Numbered from the stretch's first letter, positions 24,900 through 33,646 are shown. The stretch is 37,141 nt of DNA from an uncultured Bacilli bacterium (GCA_944331815.1 CALVIQ010000040.1:1-37141); one strand, 5' to 3'. The notes: generated from the letters alone by a model not told the origin. Numbers and translations are program-made.

Positions 24900-25552
24900 G
24901 TCAAACGATAACCAAAGCCATAAATTGTGTTAATATTCAATTTAGGCATTTTTTTTCTTAATCTTCTTATTAAATCATCAACTACTCTATCACTACCAAA
25001 ATAGTTTTCCCCCCAAATGATATTTAATATATCATCTCGACTATATGATTTACCCTTGTTACTTAAAAACATATATAATAAATCAAATTCTAAAGTGGTT
25101 AAATTAATTTCTTTGTTATTATGTAAAACTATTCTTTTATCAATATCAATTTCATAATCATCATATTTTATTATATTAGAATTAGTATAGACTCTTTTTA
25201 ATATATTATTGATTCTTAACATCAATTCCTTTGGTGAATATGGTTTAGCGATATAATCATCACTACCTAGCTCAAGACCTAATATTTTATCCAAATCTTG
25301 ATCACGAGCCGAAGTGAATATAACAGGAACATTTTTATCTAAACTTCTTATTTTTTTTATTAAATCATATCCACTAATTGAATCACCTAACATAATATCT
25401 AAAACCCAAAGATCTATTTTTTCTTTGCCTATATATTCTAAAGCATCATTTCCTTTATAAAATTGGATTACATCATATCCCTCTTTTTCCATATAGGACT
25501 TTATTAAATTATTTAATGATATTTCATCTTCTACTAAACAAATCTTATACAC
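24896..25552 (-). CDS. OmpR/PhoB-family response regulator
   Basis: About 218 aa. The receiver has the acidic pocket (VEDE), phospho-acceptor D52 (LDIMLGD), TSA and KPYS; the C-terminal winged helix has LTTLEFDLLYMFLSNKG and DDLIRRLRKKMP...YGFGYRL. The start most likely is GTG 25552, 5 nt after AGGTGA. ATG 25558 and GTG 25561, also in frame, overlap that site. Targets are unknown. Confidence 0.92.
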   Translation of the reverse strand: MYKICLVEDEISLNNLIKSYMEKEGYDVIQFYKGNDALEYIGKEKIDLWVLDIMLGDSISGYDLIKKIRSLDKNVPVIFTSARDQDLDKILGLELGSDDYIAKPYSPKELMLRINNILKRVYTNSNIIKYDDYEIDIDKRIVLHNNKEINLTTLEFDLLYMFLSNKGKSYSRDDILNIIWGENYFGSDRVVDDLIRRLRKKMPKLNINTIYGFGYRLT

Positions 25553-25561
25553 ATTCATCAC

Positions 25562-25709
25562 CTATTTTTAGTATAACATAAATTTATTCATATACCACCT
25601 TCTTTCTTTAAATTTTTTAAAATTTATATCTTCATCTATCACCTCCAACACATTAAGTATATAATATCATTGTGGTAATATTTTGATAAAAATATGGAAA
25701 AATGTGGTA
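25562..25709 (-). other. Leader region of the two-component operon
   Basis: On the minus strand this 148-bp gap contains two further strong ribosome-binding-like sequences, each followed by a tiny frame: GGAGGTGATAG-ATG giving MKI, and AAGGTGGTAT-ATG giving MNKFMLY. A TACCACA sequence occurs twice about 32 nt apart near 25665-25710. These could be leader peptides and regulator sites, or chance. Confidence 0.3.
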
Positions 25710-28157
25710 TTAAATATTTTCTGTATAATTGCATCCTTTATGATAATTAGTACAACCTATAAAATCATAATTCTTTTTATTGCTATGTTTGACAATCAAT
25801 TCTCCATCACATTTAGGACACTTCTTTATTTCTTTTTTATATTTTAAATTATTAGTTTTAAAACCACATAATTCTTTATCATTAGAACAAACATATAAAT
25901 TACTTATTTTAAAACTATTATACTTTCTAATTAATGGATAACCACACTTTGGACATATATGTGGTTTTTTTGATAATTTAATTCCTGTTTTATTATATAA
26001 GGATACATTATTATATTTAATTATTTCTAAAATAAAATCAGATGGCTTATTAACTGGCGTTAAAATATAAACTTTATTTTTAGTTCTAGTTAATGCTACA
26101 TAAAATAATCTTCTTTCTTCAGCAAATATAAATGATTTATCTTCTACATTAATTATTTTCATAATTGGATCATCTTTAATTTGAGATGGAAAACCATAAG
26201 TCCCATCATCACCATTTAAAATAATTACTTGATCATAACCTAATCCTTTAGAAGAATGCGCCGATAAAAAGTCAATTTCAAAATTAGGATATTTTTTTGA
26301 TTTTATTTTATCATTACTTATTTCATAAAAATCTTCACTGTTTATTAAATAATATTTTTCAAAATTATATCTACCAATTAATAATATTTTTTGCTTATCA
26401 CCAAATTTATTTTGAATATCTTTTAGACACTTATTTAACATACTAATCTTATTTTTTAATTTATTACTTGCATCATCATAAGCAATAACCATAACCGGAT
26501 TTTTTAATCTTTTAGGAGAAACTAATTTCTTTTTAATTTGTTTATTATTAGTCATAACAAATTTACCTGCTACATCAATTAATTGTTGACTATTACGATA
26601 AGTATGCGTTATTTGTAACAATTCTGCATACCCCATTAAATCTTTAAACTCTGTAAATAATGATATATCACTTCCTGCAAAAGCAAATATACTTTGAAAA
26701 TCATCACCAACAGCTATTATTTTAGAATCACTTACTTCCCCTATTTTTTTTGTTAAATTAAATCGTTGCATTGATATATCTTGATACTCATCAATAATCA
26801 CATATTTATAATTTAATTTAGTATTATTCAATTTATAATAAGCTTCATTTATCATATCTTCAAAATCAATATAATTATTTATTTTTAATTGTTCTTGATA
26901 ATAATCATATACTCCTTCAATAAAATTTAAAAATAAATTAGTTCGTTCATCAGTATAAATATGTTTTAATTTAGAAAAATCTTCTTTAGTATAACCTTTA
27001 ATTTTAAATCCTTGTATAAAATTTAAACAAAATATTATAAATCTAGTATAATAAACATCTTTAGAAGTATCAACTAATTTAGAATATACTTCAATATCTT
27101 TTTTCGGATTTAATATAATATTATGTTTTAACAACTCTCCTTTTAAATCTTTTAACAAATCACTACTTGAATAAGTTTCAATTAAAGTTGTGTTATTTAA
27201 TTTATGTATTTTTCTTTTATTATTAATTTGATATTTATATTTCAAACTATTTATATAACCATATAATTTATTAAACCCGCTTTTATTTAAACTATAATGT
27301 TCTAAATAAAATACTCTTTCTCCTTGATAAATAGTAAAATCTGGTAAATAAGTTTTACTTTTATCTAATTTAGGATAAGGCTTTTCATATTCATAATCAA
27401 TATTATTTAAATATAAAAAGTTAGCTATCATTACTTCTTCATTTGATTTTAAAAACTCACCTAAAATAGTATACCTTTTATTAGTTCGTTCATCAATTAC
27501 TTGTTTATTATAATCGTTTAATCTTGATTTTAAAGTAATATAATCATTTCTTTTCTTATAATTAAAATATTCATTTAAACTATTAAATTTTAAAGCAAAA
27601 TTAGGTATATCAAAATAAAACACAAAAAATTTTAAAAACTCTTTCAATTTTTTATTATCATTACATAACTCTTTATCAAAATAATCTTTAACTAAATTAT
27701 AAGAATTAGTTAAAACTTTTAAATGTTCATCCGTATTACTTTTTAATATTTCAACACCAAATTTATGAAATGTACAAACTAAAGCTGGTATTTTAAAATC
27801 TTTATTAATTCTTTGTTTTAACTCTGATACAGCTTTATTTGTATATGATATTAATATAATATCTTTAGGATCTACTTTTTTTATATCAACTAAAAACTTA
27901 ACTTTAGCCGCCATAGTAGTAGTTTTACCAGCACCTGCTCCAGCTATTATTAAATTATAATCTTCATCAGTTAGTATTGCTATTCTCTGTTCCTCATCTA
28001 AAATAATGTTATCATCTATTCCTTTATACATATTATCAAAATAATCTTTATATTTGATTAATGCTTCTTTAATGTATTTTTGATTATGTATTTTTACTTT
28101 ATCATAATCTAAATTATATTTTTTTATATCTTTAACCGAAATATATTCAAAAGGCAT
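25710..28157 (-). CDS. UvrD/Rep-family helicase with nuclease-like insert and C-terminal zinc ribbons
   Basis: 815-aa superfamily 1 DNA helicase of the DNA-helicase-IV-like type. It has Q-motif LDEEQR (Q57), Walker A GAGAGKTT (73-80), ISYTNKA, Walker B VIIDEYQDIS, GDDFQSIFAFAG, and motif VI region ALTRTKNKVYIL. Between motifs, residues of about 240-290 (ANFLYLNNIDYEYEKPY, PDF with D273, YLEH with E286) resemble a PD-(D/E)XK-type element, as in helicase IV relatives. The last 90 residues hold two topoisomerase-like zinc ribbons (CPKCGYPL...CSNDKELC and CPKCDGEL...CTNYHKGC). GGTGATATT precedes the ATG. Likely role: DNA repair or recombination. Confidence 0.9.
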   Translation of the reverse strand: MPFEYISVKDIKKYNLDYDKVKIHNQKYIKEALIKYKDYFDNMYKGIDDNIILDEEQRIAILTDEDYNLIIAGAGAGKTTTMAAKVKFLVDIKKVDPKDIILISYTNKAVSELKQRINKDFKIPALVCTFHKFGVEILKSNTDEHLKVLTNSYNLVKDYFDKELCNDNKKLKEFLKFFVFYFDIPNFALKFNSLNEYFNYKKRNDYITLKSRLNDYNKQVIDERTNKRYTILGEFLKSNEEVMIANFLYLNNIDYEYEKPYPKLDKSKTYLPDFTIYQGERVFYLEHYSLNKSGFNKLYGYINSLKYKYQINNKRKIHKLNNTTLIETYSSSDLLKDLKGELLKHNIILNPKKDIEVYSKLVDTSKDVYYTRFIIFCLNFIQGFKIKGYTKEDFSKLKHIYTDERTNLFLNFIEGVYDYYQEQLKINNYIDFEDMINEAYYKLNNTKLNYKYVIIDEYQDISMQRFNLTKKIGEVSDSKIIAVGDDFQSIFAFAGSDISLFTEFKDLMGYAELLQITHTYRNSQQLIDVAGKFVMTNNKQIKKKLVSPKRLKNPVMVIAYDDASNKLKNKISMLNKCLKDIQNKFGDKQKILLIGRYNFEKYYLINSEDFYEISNDKIKSKKYPNFEIDFLSAHSSKGLGYDQVIILNGDDGTYGFPSQIKDDPIMKIINVEDKSFIFAEERRLFYVALTRTKNKVYILTPVNKPSDFILEIIKYNNVSLYNKTGIKLSKKPHICPKCGYPLIRKYNSFKISNLYVCSNDKELCGFKTNNLKYKKEIKKCPKCDGELIVKHSNKKNYDFIGCTNYHKGCNYTENI

Positions 28158-28214
28158 AATATCACCAAAGTTATTATATATTAAATATGATAAAAAAGCA
28201 AAATAAACAAAAAA

Positions 28215-28239
28215 CGCACAATATTTTCAAAATACTGCG
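28215..28239 (-). terminator. Terminator downstream of fic
   Basis: An imperfect hairpin, CGCA + TATTTT arms with a small internal bulge, followed by TTTTTTG on the minus strand. It lies about 50 bp past the fic stop, beyond the first palindrome. Confidence 0.55.
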
Positions 28240-28266
28240 CATTTTTATATTTTTTATACCCTATTT

Positions 28267-28283
28267 TGCACAATCATTGTGCA
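28267..28283. repeat. Palindrome copy 1 (3' of fic)
   Basis: TGCACAATCATTGTGCA, a perfect 7-bp-stem palindrome with a 3-nt centre. An identical 17-mer lies at 29416-29432 on the other side of fic. On the minus strand this copy is followed by AAAATAGGG, not by a T run. Confidence 0.7.
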
Positions 28284-28287
28284 TTTT

Positions 28288-29361
28288 TTAATTTTTTCCA
28301 ACAAAAACATCATATATTTCTTTATATCGATATCCTAACTTAGTATGAGTTGAATCACTTACTATAATACCTAAATTAATTAATTGATCAATTAAAGTAG
28401 ATATTGTATTTCTTGATACTCCAGTTTCATCTTCAATTTCCTTTTTTGTAAATACAATTTGATGCATCATAGCAGGCATTACTCGATAAACAGCATTACT
28501 ATTTAAATTCTTAATTTTTTCCATATCTTTTTTATAAATTTTCTTAATCATATTTATTTTAGCAACATAATTATTACATTGTTCTATTATACATTGTAAG
28601 AAAAATTTTATAAAACCAACAATATTACCTTTTCTACTTTCATTTAAAAATTTTTGATAACTAGGTTTATATAATTCTAAAACTTCTGACAAGAAAAGAA
28701 TAGGCTCATCTTCAGTTAATTTAGCTAATTGAATAGATATCAAAGCACGACCTAATCTTCCATTTCCATCACGATATGCATGAATAGTTTCAAATTGATA
28801 ATGTGATATTGCAAGATTAATAAAAATAGGATCTATAAAATTATCATTCATGTATTTAAATAAATTATTAAGTAGAATTGGAACATCTTCTGGAATTGGT
28901 GGTACAAAAATTGCTTCATTGATACTACAGCCTGCTGGTCCAATCCAATTTTGAATAGTTCTTATTTTGCCTGGTTCTTTTTCATTTCCTCTTACACTAT
29001 CTAATAAAATTTTATGAATAGCATTAACAAAATGAATATTTATATCATTATTTTCAACTAAATAATTTTTTGCATACTCAATAACTTTTTTTAAATTTTG
29101 TATTTCCAAATTATCATCTGTTTTAGGCATGTACTTTAAATAATACATTTCATCTTGTGAAATTTGCGTTCCTTCTATTTGTGTAGATTTTAAACTTTCA
29201 CTTAATATAATAGAATCTAAAAAATATTTTGAATCAAATTCAACATTTCTTAAATATGACTTATATTCACCATATTTATAATTTGCTTCAGCTAATAAAT
29301 TTAAAAGTTCTTTATCTATATTATATTCGATTGGTAATTCTTTAACTCTCATTGGATTCAT
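28288..29361 (-). CDS. Fic-family protein (probable AMP-transferase) with N-terminal inhibitory motif
   Basis: 357 aa. Fic enzymes usually add AMP to target proteins. The core motif reads HAYRDGNGRLGR (H194, N200, R202): catalytic His, Asp/Gly and Arg are intact, but the usual HPF is HAY. An N-terminal helix carries the inhibitory (S/T)xxxE(G/N) signature, STQIEG with E63, placing it in the self-inhibited N-terminal class. A winged-helix domain (about 300-350, TKKEIEDETGVSRNTISTLIDQLINLG) ends the protein. ATG 29361 is preferred for AGGTGATAAAG upstream; the frame open to 29463 merely translates the palindrome region. Confidence 0.88.
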   Translation of the reverse strand: MNPMRVKELPIEYNIDKELLNLLAEANYKYGEYKSYLRNVEFDSKYFLDSIILSESLKSTQIEGTQISQDEMYYLKYMPKTDDNLEIQNLKKVIEYAKNYLVENNDINIHFVNAIHKILLDSVRGNEKEPGKIRTIQNWIGPAGCSINEAIFVPPIPEDVPILLNNLFKYMNDNFIDPIFINLAISHYQFETIHAYRDGNGRLGRALISIQLAKLTEDEPILFLSEVLELYKPSYQKFLNESRKGNIVGFIKFFLQCIIEQCNNYVAKINMIKKIYKKDMEKIKNLNSNAVYRVMPAMMHQIVFTKKEIEDETGVSRNTISTLIDQLINLGIIVSDSTHTKLGYRYKEIYDVFVGKN

Positions 29362-29415
29362 CTTTATCACCTGAACTAATAATAACATATAAATAGTTAC
29401 TTGTAAACACAAAAA

Positions 29416-29432
29416 TGCACAATCATTGTGCA
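29416..29432 (-). terminator. Palindrome copy 2, terminator of the MBL gene
   Basis: TGCACAATCATTGTGCA, identical to the copy at 28267-28283. On the minus strand it includes the MBL stop codon and is followed by TTTTT, so it can terminate that gene. It also lies about 55 bp upstream of the fic start. Confidence 0.6.
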
Positions 29433-29953
29433 TTTTTAAAATAAATGTTATTTTCTTTTTCATATCCTAAATTAGTAATTTCTCCATGACCTGGATATAA
29501 TGTTATATCATTAGGATATTTTTTAATCTTATTTATTGATTCAAACATATCTAATTTATTACTATTTTCTAAATCAATTCTACCTATAGAATCTTTAAAT
29601 ATAAAATCACCAACAAACATTAATTTATCTTTTTCAAAATAAATAGTAATACAAGTAGCATCATGTCCTTTAGTATGAATTACCTTAAATTTAAAATTAT
29701 TTATACTATATTCTTTTTCTTCTAATTTATAGTCATATACTTTTACATTATATTTATTAACTAATTCCTTTAAAGCACCTATATGATCAAAATGATAATG
29801 TGTAATTATAATTCCAACTGGTTTTAAATTACCAATTTCATTTATAATTTTATCTACTTCATCACCCGGATCAATTATTAAACATTCATTATCAATACTT
29901 ACAATATAACAATTAGTTTCTAAGTATCCAACCTTAACTGTTTTTATTTTCAT
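29423..29953 (-). CDS. Metallo-beta-lactamase-fold hydrolase (glyoxalase II-like)
   Basis: 176-aa cytosolic hydrolase. Metal ligands are visible: HYHFDH (about 52-57), a later His in TKGHDATC, the bridging Asp in FVGDFIF and the final His in PGHGEIT. The order matches small glyoxalase II-like MBL proteins (YcbL/YqgX type), acting on thioesters such as S-lactoyl adducts. AAGGAG is 7 nt before the ATG; the gene starts directly after the GNAT stop. Confidence 0.9.
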   Translation of the reverse strand: MKIKTVKVGYLETNCYIVSIDNECLIIDPGDEVDKIINEIGNLKPVGIIITHYHFDHIGALKELVNKYNVKVYDYKLEEKEYSINNFKFKVIHTKGHDATCITIYFEKDKLMFVGDFIFKDSIGRIDLENSNKLDMFESINKIKKYPNDITLYPGHGEITNLGYEKENNIYFKNAQ

Positions 29954-30412
29954 TTATAACTCCTTTTTCATTTTGTACATTTCAATATCATTACCCAGTT
30001 TCTTATATAAATTATAAGCATCAATATTATCTTTAAACACTGATATTTCAACTATTTTAACATTATTATCTTTACACCATTCATAAAACTTGTTTATTAA
30101 AGAAGTAGCGATTCCTTTTTTACGATAACTATCTAGCACATATAAAGCATCTATTTGAGCTACAGTTTTATAAAATAAATTGCTTGTAACAGATTTTATA
30201 TAACCATAAATAAATCCCACTGGTTTATCATTATCATAAACTATAAATAAAATATTATTGTCTTTTTTATATAAATTAACATAATTATTCGTAACAACAA
30301 AATCTTCTTTTATATTATTATCAAATTTTCTTTCATATTGAACTAATTTAGTTAGTAGATTATCACAATCCTTAGCCATTTGATCATTAATTACTTTTTT
30401 TATTTCAAACAT
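29954..30412 (-). CDS. GNAT-family N-acetyltransferase
   Basis: 152 aa with the acetyl-CoA loop LDSYRKKGIATSLINKFYEWCKDN (RKKGIA) and the late VFKDNIDAYNLYKKLG strand-helix. The substrate is unknown. ATG 30412 overlaps the stop of the upstream ATPase gene by one base (TAATG), suggesting translational coupling; the longer frame to 30430 lacks a ribosome binding site. Confidence 0.85.
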   Translation of the reverse strand: MFEIKKVINDQMAKDCDNLLTKLVQYERKFDNNIKEDFVVTNNYVNLYKKDNNILFIVYDNDKPVGFIYGYIKSVTSNLFYKTVAQIDALYVLDSYRKKGIATSLINKFYEWCKDNNVKIVEISVFKDNIDAYNLYKKLGNDIEMYKMKKEL

Positions 30413-31605
30413 TATTTTTCTAACAACCAATCTATAATATTTTTATGAATAATTCCATTTCTTGAAAAATCTTCTTTATCAAGTGATAAAACATATTTTG
30501 GATAATTATCATCAATACTATCAAATGCACTAAATTCTCTATTAATAACTGTATTGCTATTTAACATATAACAAACTTGGTAATATTCTTTTTTACCTTC
30601 TTTTGCTGCAATAAAATCTACTTCACCATCCTTAGTTTTTCCAATATATACATCATATCCTCTTATTAACAATTCATTATAAATAACATTTTCAAGGGCA
30701 AAGCCTTTATTTATTTCAAAATTATTATTTTTTATTTGAGCAATACCTAAATCAGTCATATAATATTTATTTAAAGTTTTAAGAATAGTTTTTCCGTGAA
30801 TATCATAACGATAAATTTTTTTTATTATCAGAGCTTTGCAAAGAGCATCTAAATAAATATATAAAGTTTCAGTTGAAACTGATTTTCCTTCCTGTTTTAA
30901 GAATTTTATAACATTTTCTGCTGAAAATTCTCTTCCAGTTGTATCAACAACATATTGCAATAATAAATCAAATAAAATTGTATCTTTTAAACCCAATCTA
31001 TCAACAACATCTCTTAATATGATTGAATCAAATACACTATGTAAATAATCTTTTATATTTATTTCAGAATTAAATTCACATCTATTAGGAAGTCCACCCC
31101 ATTTTACAAAATTCCAAAATGATTCTTCACTATTAGAATTTTTATTAGTTAATTGTATAAATTCTTTATAAGACAATGGGTATATATTAAATAAAACATA
31201 TCTTCCCGATAATACTGTAGATAATTCTTGAGATAATAATTTACTATTTGAACCAGTTATAAATATACTAACATTTTTAACTGATGCTCTAATTGAATTT
31301 ATTACTTCTTCAAATTTATCAACTTTTTGAATTTCATCTAAGAAAAGATAATATTTACCATTATCAATTATTTTTTCTTTTATATATCTATTTAATTCTT
31401 TATAATCCTTTAAATGTTCATATTCAATATATTCAAAATTAATCCAAATAATATGATCATCAGAAACATTTTTTTCTTTTATTTCGTCAATTATTTGATT
31501 TAAAATTACTGATTTACCACATCTTCTTATGCCAACTAAAATTTTTATTAAATCACTATCATAAAAACCTCTTATTCTTGATAAATAATTTTCCCTTTTC
31601 AACAT
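30412..31605 (-). CDS. AAA_14/DUF4143 ATPase
   Basis: 397 aa. Walker A GIRRCGKS (25-32), Walker B YLFLDEIQKV, sensor TGSNSKLLS, then LSGRYVLFNIYPLSYKEF and the C-terminal DUF4143 domain with a restriction-endonuclease-like end (GEVDFIAAKEGKKEYYQVCY). This archaeal-type ATPase family is common in anaerobes; its role is not established, with defence or toxin-antitoxin functions suggested for some. ATG 31605 follows GGTGAT. It has a near-consensus promoter of its own. Confidence 0.87.
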   Translation of the reverse strand: MLKRENYLSRIRGFYDSDLIKILVGIRRCGKSVILNQIIDEIKEKNVSDDHIIWINFEYIEYEHLKDYKELNRYIKEKIIDNGKYYLFLDEIQKVDKFEEVINSIRASVKNVSIFITGSNSKLLSQELSTVLSGRYVLFNIYPLSYKEFIQLTNKNSNSEESFWNFVKWGGLPNRCEFNSEINIKDYLHSVFDSIILRDVVDRLGLKDTILFDLLLQYVVDTTGREFSAENVIKFLKQEGKSVSTETLYIYLDALCKALIIKKIYRYDIHGKTILKTLNKYYMTDLGIAQIKNNNFEINKGFALENVIYNELLIRGYDVYIGKTKDGEVDFIAAKEGKKEYYQVCYMLNSNTVINREFSAFDSIDDNYPKYVLSLDKEDFSRNGIIHKNIIDWLLEK

Positions 31606-31621
31606 ATTAATCACCATTTTC

Positions 31622-31650
31622 ATTGTATACTTTTAAATAATTTTTGTCAA
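31622..31650 (-). promoter_or_regulatory. Promoter of the AAA_14 ATPase gene
   Basis: TTGACA (31645-31650, perfect), 17-nt spacer, TACAAT (31622-31627) on the minus strand. The predicted transcript would begin only about 10 nt before the ATG. The inverted repeat at 31649-31676 touches the -35 box. Confidence 0.65.
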
Positions 31651-31676
31651 GTTATTTCTCTTTTACGAAATAACTT
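31649..31676 (-). terminator. Inverted repeat after the DHH gene
   Basis: A 10-bp perfect stem, AAGTTATTTC / GAAATAACTT, with an 8-nt loop, 3 bp after the DHH stop. On the minus strand it is followed by GACAAAAATT, so the T run is poor. It overlaps the next promoter's -35 by two bases and may instead act as an operator. Confidence 0.5.
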
Positions 31677-31678
31677 TG

Positions 31679-32566
31679 TTATTCTATATTAATAATTGCA
31701 TCTTTAAATATTTCTTTAATTATTTTTTCTTTTAAATCAATTGGTATAGGACTACCTGAAGCATTGAAATGGCCACCACCATTATATTTTTTAGCTATTA
31801 CACTTAAGTCAACTTTATTATTACCACGATAACTAATACTTTTATCAACATTAATTAATATAACATAATCTAAATAATCATATTTATTAACTAAATAATT
31901 ACCTAACTCACTCATATTTCGCTCAGCAAATACTACTCCTACTTTTTTATTATCTAAAGATATTTCAATTATTTCTTTTTCTTCTATATATCTTTTTATT
32001 CTTAAATTTTCTAGTTCAATTAAATTTAAGTCTTCCCTACAATATAATTCATTACTATTAATTATTACATTATAAAATTTGTCTATAAATAATTCTCTAC
32101 CATATATTTTAAATAATACTACAATATTATTAGCTTCCTCTTTACTTGTAATACTAAAATCATAAGTATCCATTGTTCTTACATGTTCAACTAATTTTTT
32201 AGTTACATCTTTATTTAATAAATCATTATTATACTTTTCTAATAAAAATTTATAATACAGAGTTGTACCAGATTGTTTAATACCATCAATATCAATTACT
32301 TTAATAAATGGATATTTATTCATATGAATATTACTTAAATGATGATCAAATACTAAAACATTTTTATTATTATTTAAAATATAATTAGCAGTTTCTTCAC
32401 TAATATTTAAATCAACTATAATAATTTCTTCATCAATATTATCCATTACAAATTTATCAACTTCATCTATATCAGCTAAAATATATTTAAAATCTTTAAA
32501 TACTAATTTAGATAATACAATAGGTGTGACACCATCTGGATCAGATTTATGACTAATTATTAACAT
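31679..32566 (-). CDS. DHH-family phosphoesterase
   Basis: 295 aa. The N-terminal DHH domain has HKSDPDG, IIIVDLN and the signature VFDHH. The C-terminal DHHA1 part has NKVDLSVIAKKYNGGGHFNASG (GGGH substrate motif). Relatives hydrolyse oligoribonucleotides or cyclic dinucleotides (NrnA/Pap-like), but this variant starts with HKSDPDG rather than H..PDgD, so the substrate is open. GGAGG precedes the ATG. It overlaps the rnhB end by 14 nt. Confidence 0.87.
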   Translation of the reverse strand: MLIISHKSDPDGVTPIVLSKLVFKDFKYILADIDEVDKFVMDNIDEEIIIVDLNISEETANYILNNNKNVLVFDHHLSNIHMNKYPFIKVIDIDGIKQSGTTLYYKFLLEKYNNDLLNKDVTKKLVEHVRTMDTYDFSITSKEEANNIVVLFKIYGRELFIDKFYNVIINSNELYCREDLNLIELENLRIKRYIEEKEIIEISLDNKKVGVVFAERNMSELGNYLVNKYDYLDYVILINVDKSISYRGNNKVDLSVIAKKYNGGGHFNASGSPIPIDLKEKIIKEIFKDAIINIE

Positions 32567-33170
32567 CTAATACCTCCTTTACTGGACCATAAGATTTTCT
32601 ATATCCATCAATTAATCCATATTTATGAATTGCTTCAATATGTTTTTTAGTAGGATATCCTTTATGAGAAGCAAAACCATACATAGGATATTTTTCATCT
32701 AATTCATACATCATACTATCACGAGTTACTTTAGCAATTACACTAGCTGCTGCAATAGAAATACTTTTAGCGTCCCCTTTAATAATACTAGTAGTTGGAA
32801 TATCTAAATTAATTGGCATAGCATCGATTAAAACATGCTCTAAATTAATTTGTTCTCTTACTTTATTTATAGCTATAATCATTGCTTTTCTACTTGCTTC
32901 ATAAATATTTATTTCATCTATCTCTTCTGGTGATACAATACCTACTCCATATGCTACACAATTATTAATTATATAATCATAAAACAAATTTCTTTTTTTC
33001 TCAGATAATTTTTTTGAATCTGTTAAACCTTCTAGTACAAAATCTTTTGGTAATACAACACAACTAGCAACAACTGGACCTATTAAAGAGCCACGTCCTA
33101 CTTCATCTACTCCACCTATATACTTAACACCTTTATCATATAATTCATTTTCATATTCATATAAATCCAT
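32553..33170 (-). CDS. rnhB: Ribonuclease HII
   Basis: Removes RNA from RNA:DNA hybrids and single ribonucleotides from DNA. 205 aa, normal for the family. Motifs: GGVDEVGRGSLIGPVVASCVV with the first catalytic Asp and Glu, LTDSKKLSEKKR, a third Asp in VLIDAM, KGDAKSISIAAASVIAKVTRD, and YGFASHKGYPTKKH. ATG 33170 follows GGTGAT; the frame open to 33179 has no site. It is the first gene of the rnhB-DHH pair. Confidence 0.95.
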   Translation of the reverse strand: MDLYEYENELYDKGVKYIGGVDEVGRGSLIGPVVASCVVLPKDFVLEGLTDSKKLSEKKRNLFYDYIINNCVAYGVGIVSPEEIDEINIYEASRKAMIIAINKVREQINLEHVLIDAMPINLDIPTTSIIKGDAKSISIAAASVIAKVTRDSMMYELDEKYPMYGFASHKGYPTKKHIEAIHKYGLIDGYRKSYGPVKEVLDVNN

Positions 33171-33186
33171 TTTTATCACCTTTTTT

Positions 33187-33195
33187 ATTATATCA
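33187..33195 (-). promoter_or_regulatory. Extended -10 promoter of rnhB
   Basis: The minus strand reads TGATATAAT, TGn-extended -10, about 17 nt before the rnhB ATG. The -35 is weak. Confidence 0.45.
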
Positions 33196-33270
33196 TTTTT
33201 ATATGTAAAATTTTAAATTTTTTTAAAATTTGCTATTACACGAAAAATTTTTTTGTACTATAATCGATAA

Positions 33271-33423
33271 ATTTATTTAATTCATATACATTATAAATTC
33301 CATACCAATAGTGATTGGCATAATCTAAATCATTATGATATTGCTATCAATGTTGATTCATTATGTGTTGAAAAAACAGCAGAATTATTAAAAAATATTA
33401 TATTAGAAAAAAACTTACATTAA
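33271..33423 (+). pseudogene. Remnant of a cytidylate-kinase-like gene
   Basis: An open stretch of 50 codons without a usable start (stop just before 33271) ends in TAA. It translates to ...WHNLNHYDIAINVDSLC then VEKTAELLKNI. This resembles the C-terminal part of cytidylate kinase-like proteins (W...YDL.INS..LGI..TVDLI). A terminator follows directly, as after a real gene. The N-terminal three-quarters, including the P-loop, are missing. Confidence 0.5.
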
Positions 33424-33434
33424 TTTGTAAGTTT
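33411..33434 (+). terminator. Plus-strand terminator of the kinase remnant
   Basis: An 8-bp stem, AAACTTAC / GTAAGTTT, with an 8-nt loop, followed by TTTT on the plus strand. It overlaps the remnant's stop codon. Confidence 0.7.
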
Positions 33435-33438
33435 TTTT

Positions 33439-33646
33439 AACCAGTAATCAAATTATTTTCATGAATTATAACTTAAAATAGTAATATAAATTTACTGTTA
33501 ATTATTATTGTTTGGATTATTGATCCTTCTTTTTTTACTAATTTTGGTACTTATTATTCTATTTTATAAGAAAACAAATCTAAATACCTTTTATTTTAAG
33601 AAATCTTTTGGTTTAATTATTAATTGTCTTTCTTAGAACTATTAGC
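33439..33646. other. AT-rich interval with no supported gene
   Basis: Nothing firm is seen here. One plus-strand frame of about 39 codons (around 33515-33635) is hydrophobic but has no ribosome binding site and only a TTG as possible start. It may be further decayed sequence linked to the kinase remnant. Confidence 0.4.

Noticed and set aside
33331..33423. CRISPR or tandem repeats in the gene-poor stretch 33171-33646
   Set aside because: No regularly spaced repeats are present; the only structure is the kinase remnant and its terminator.
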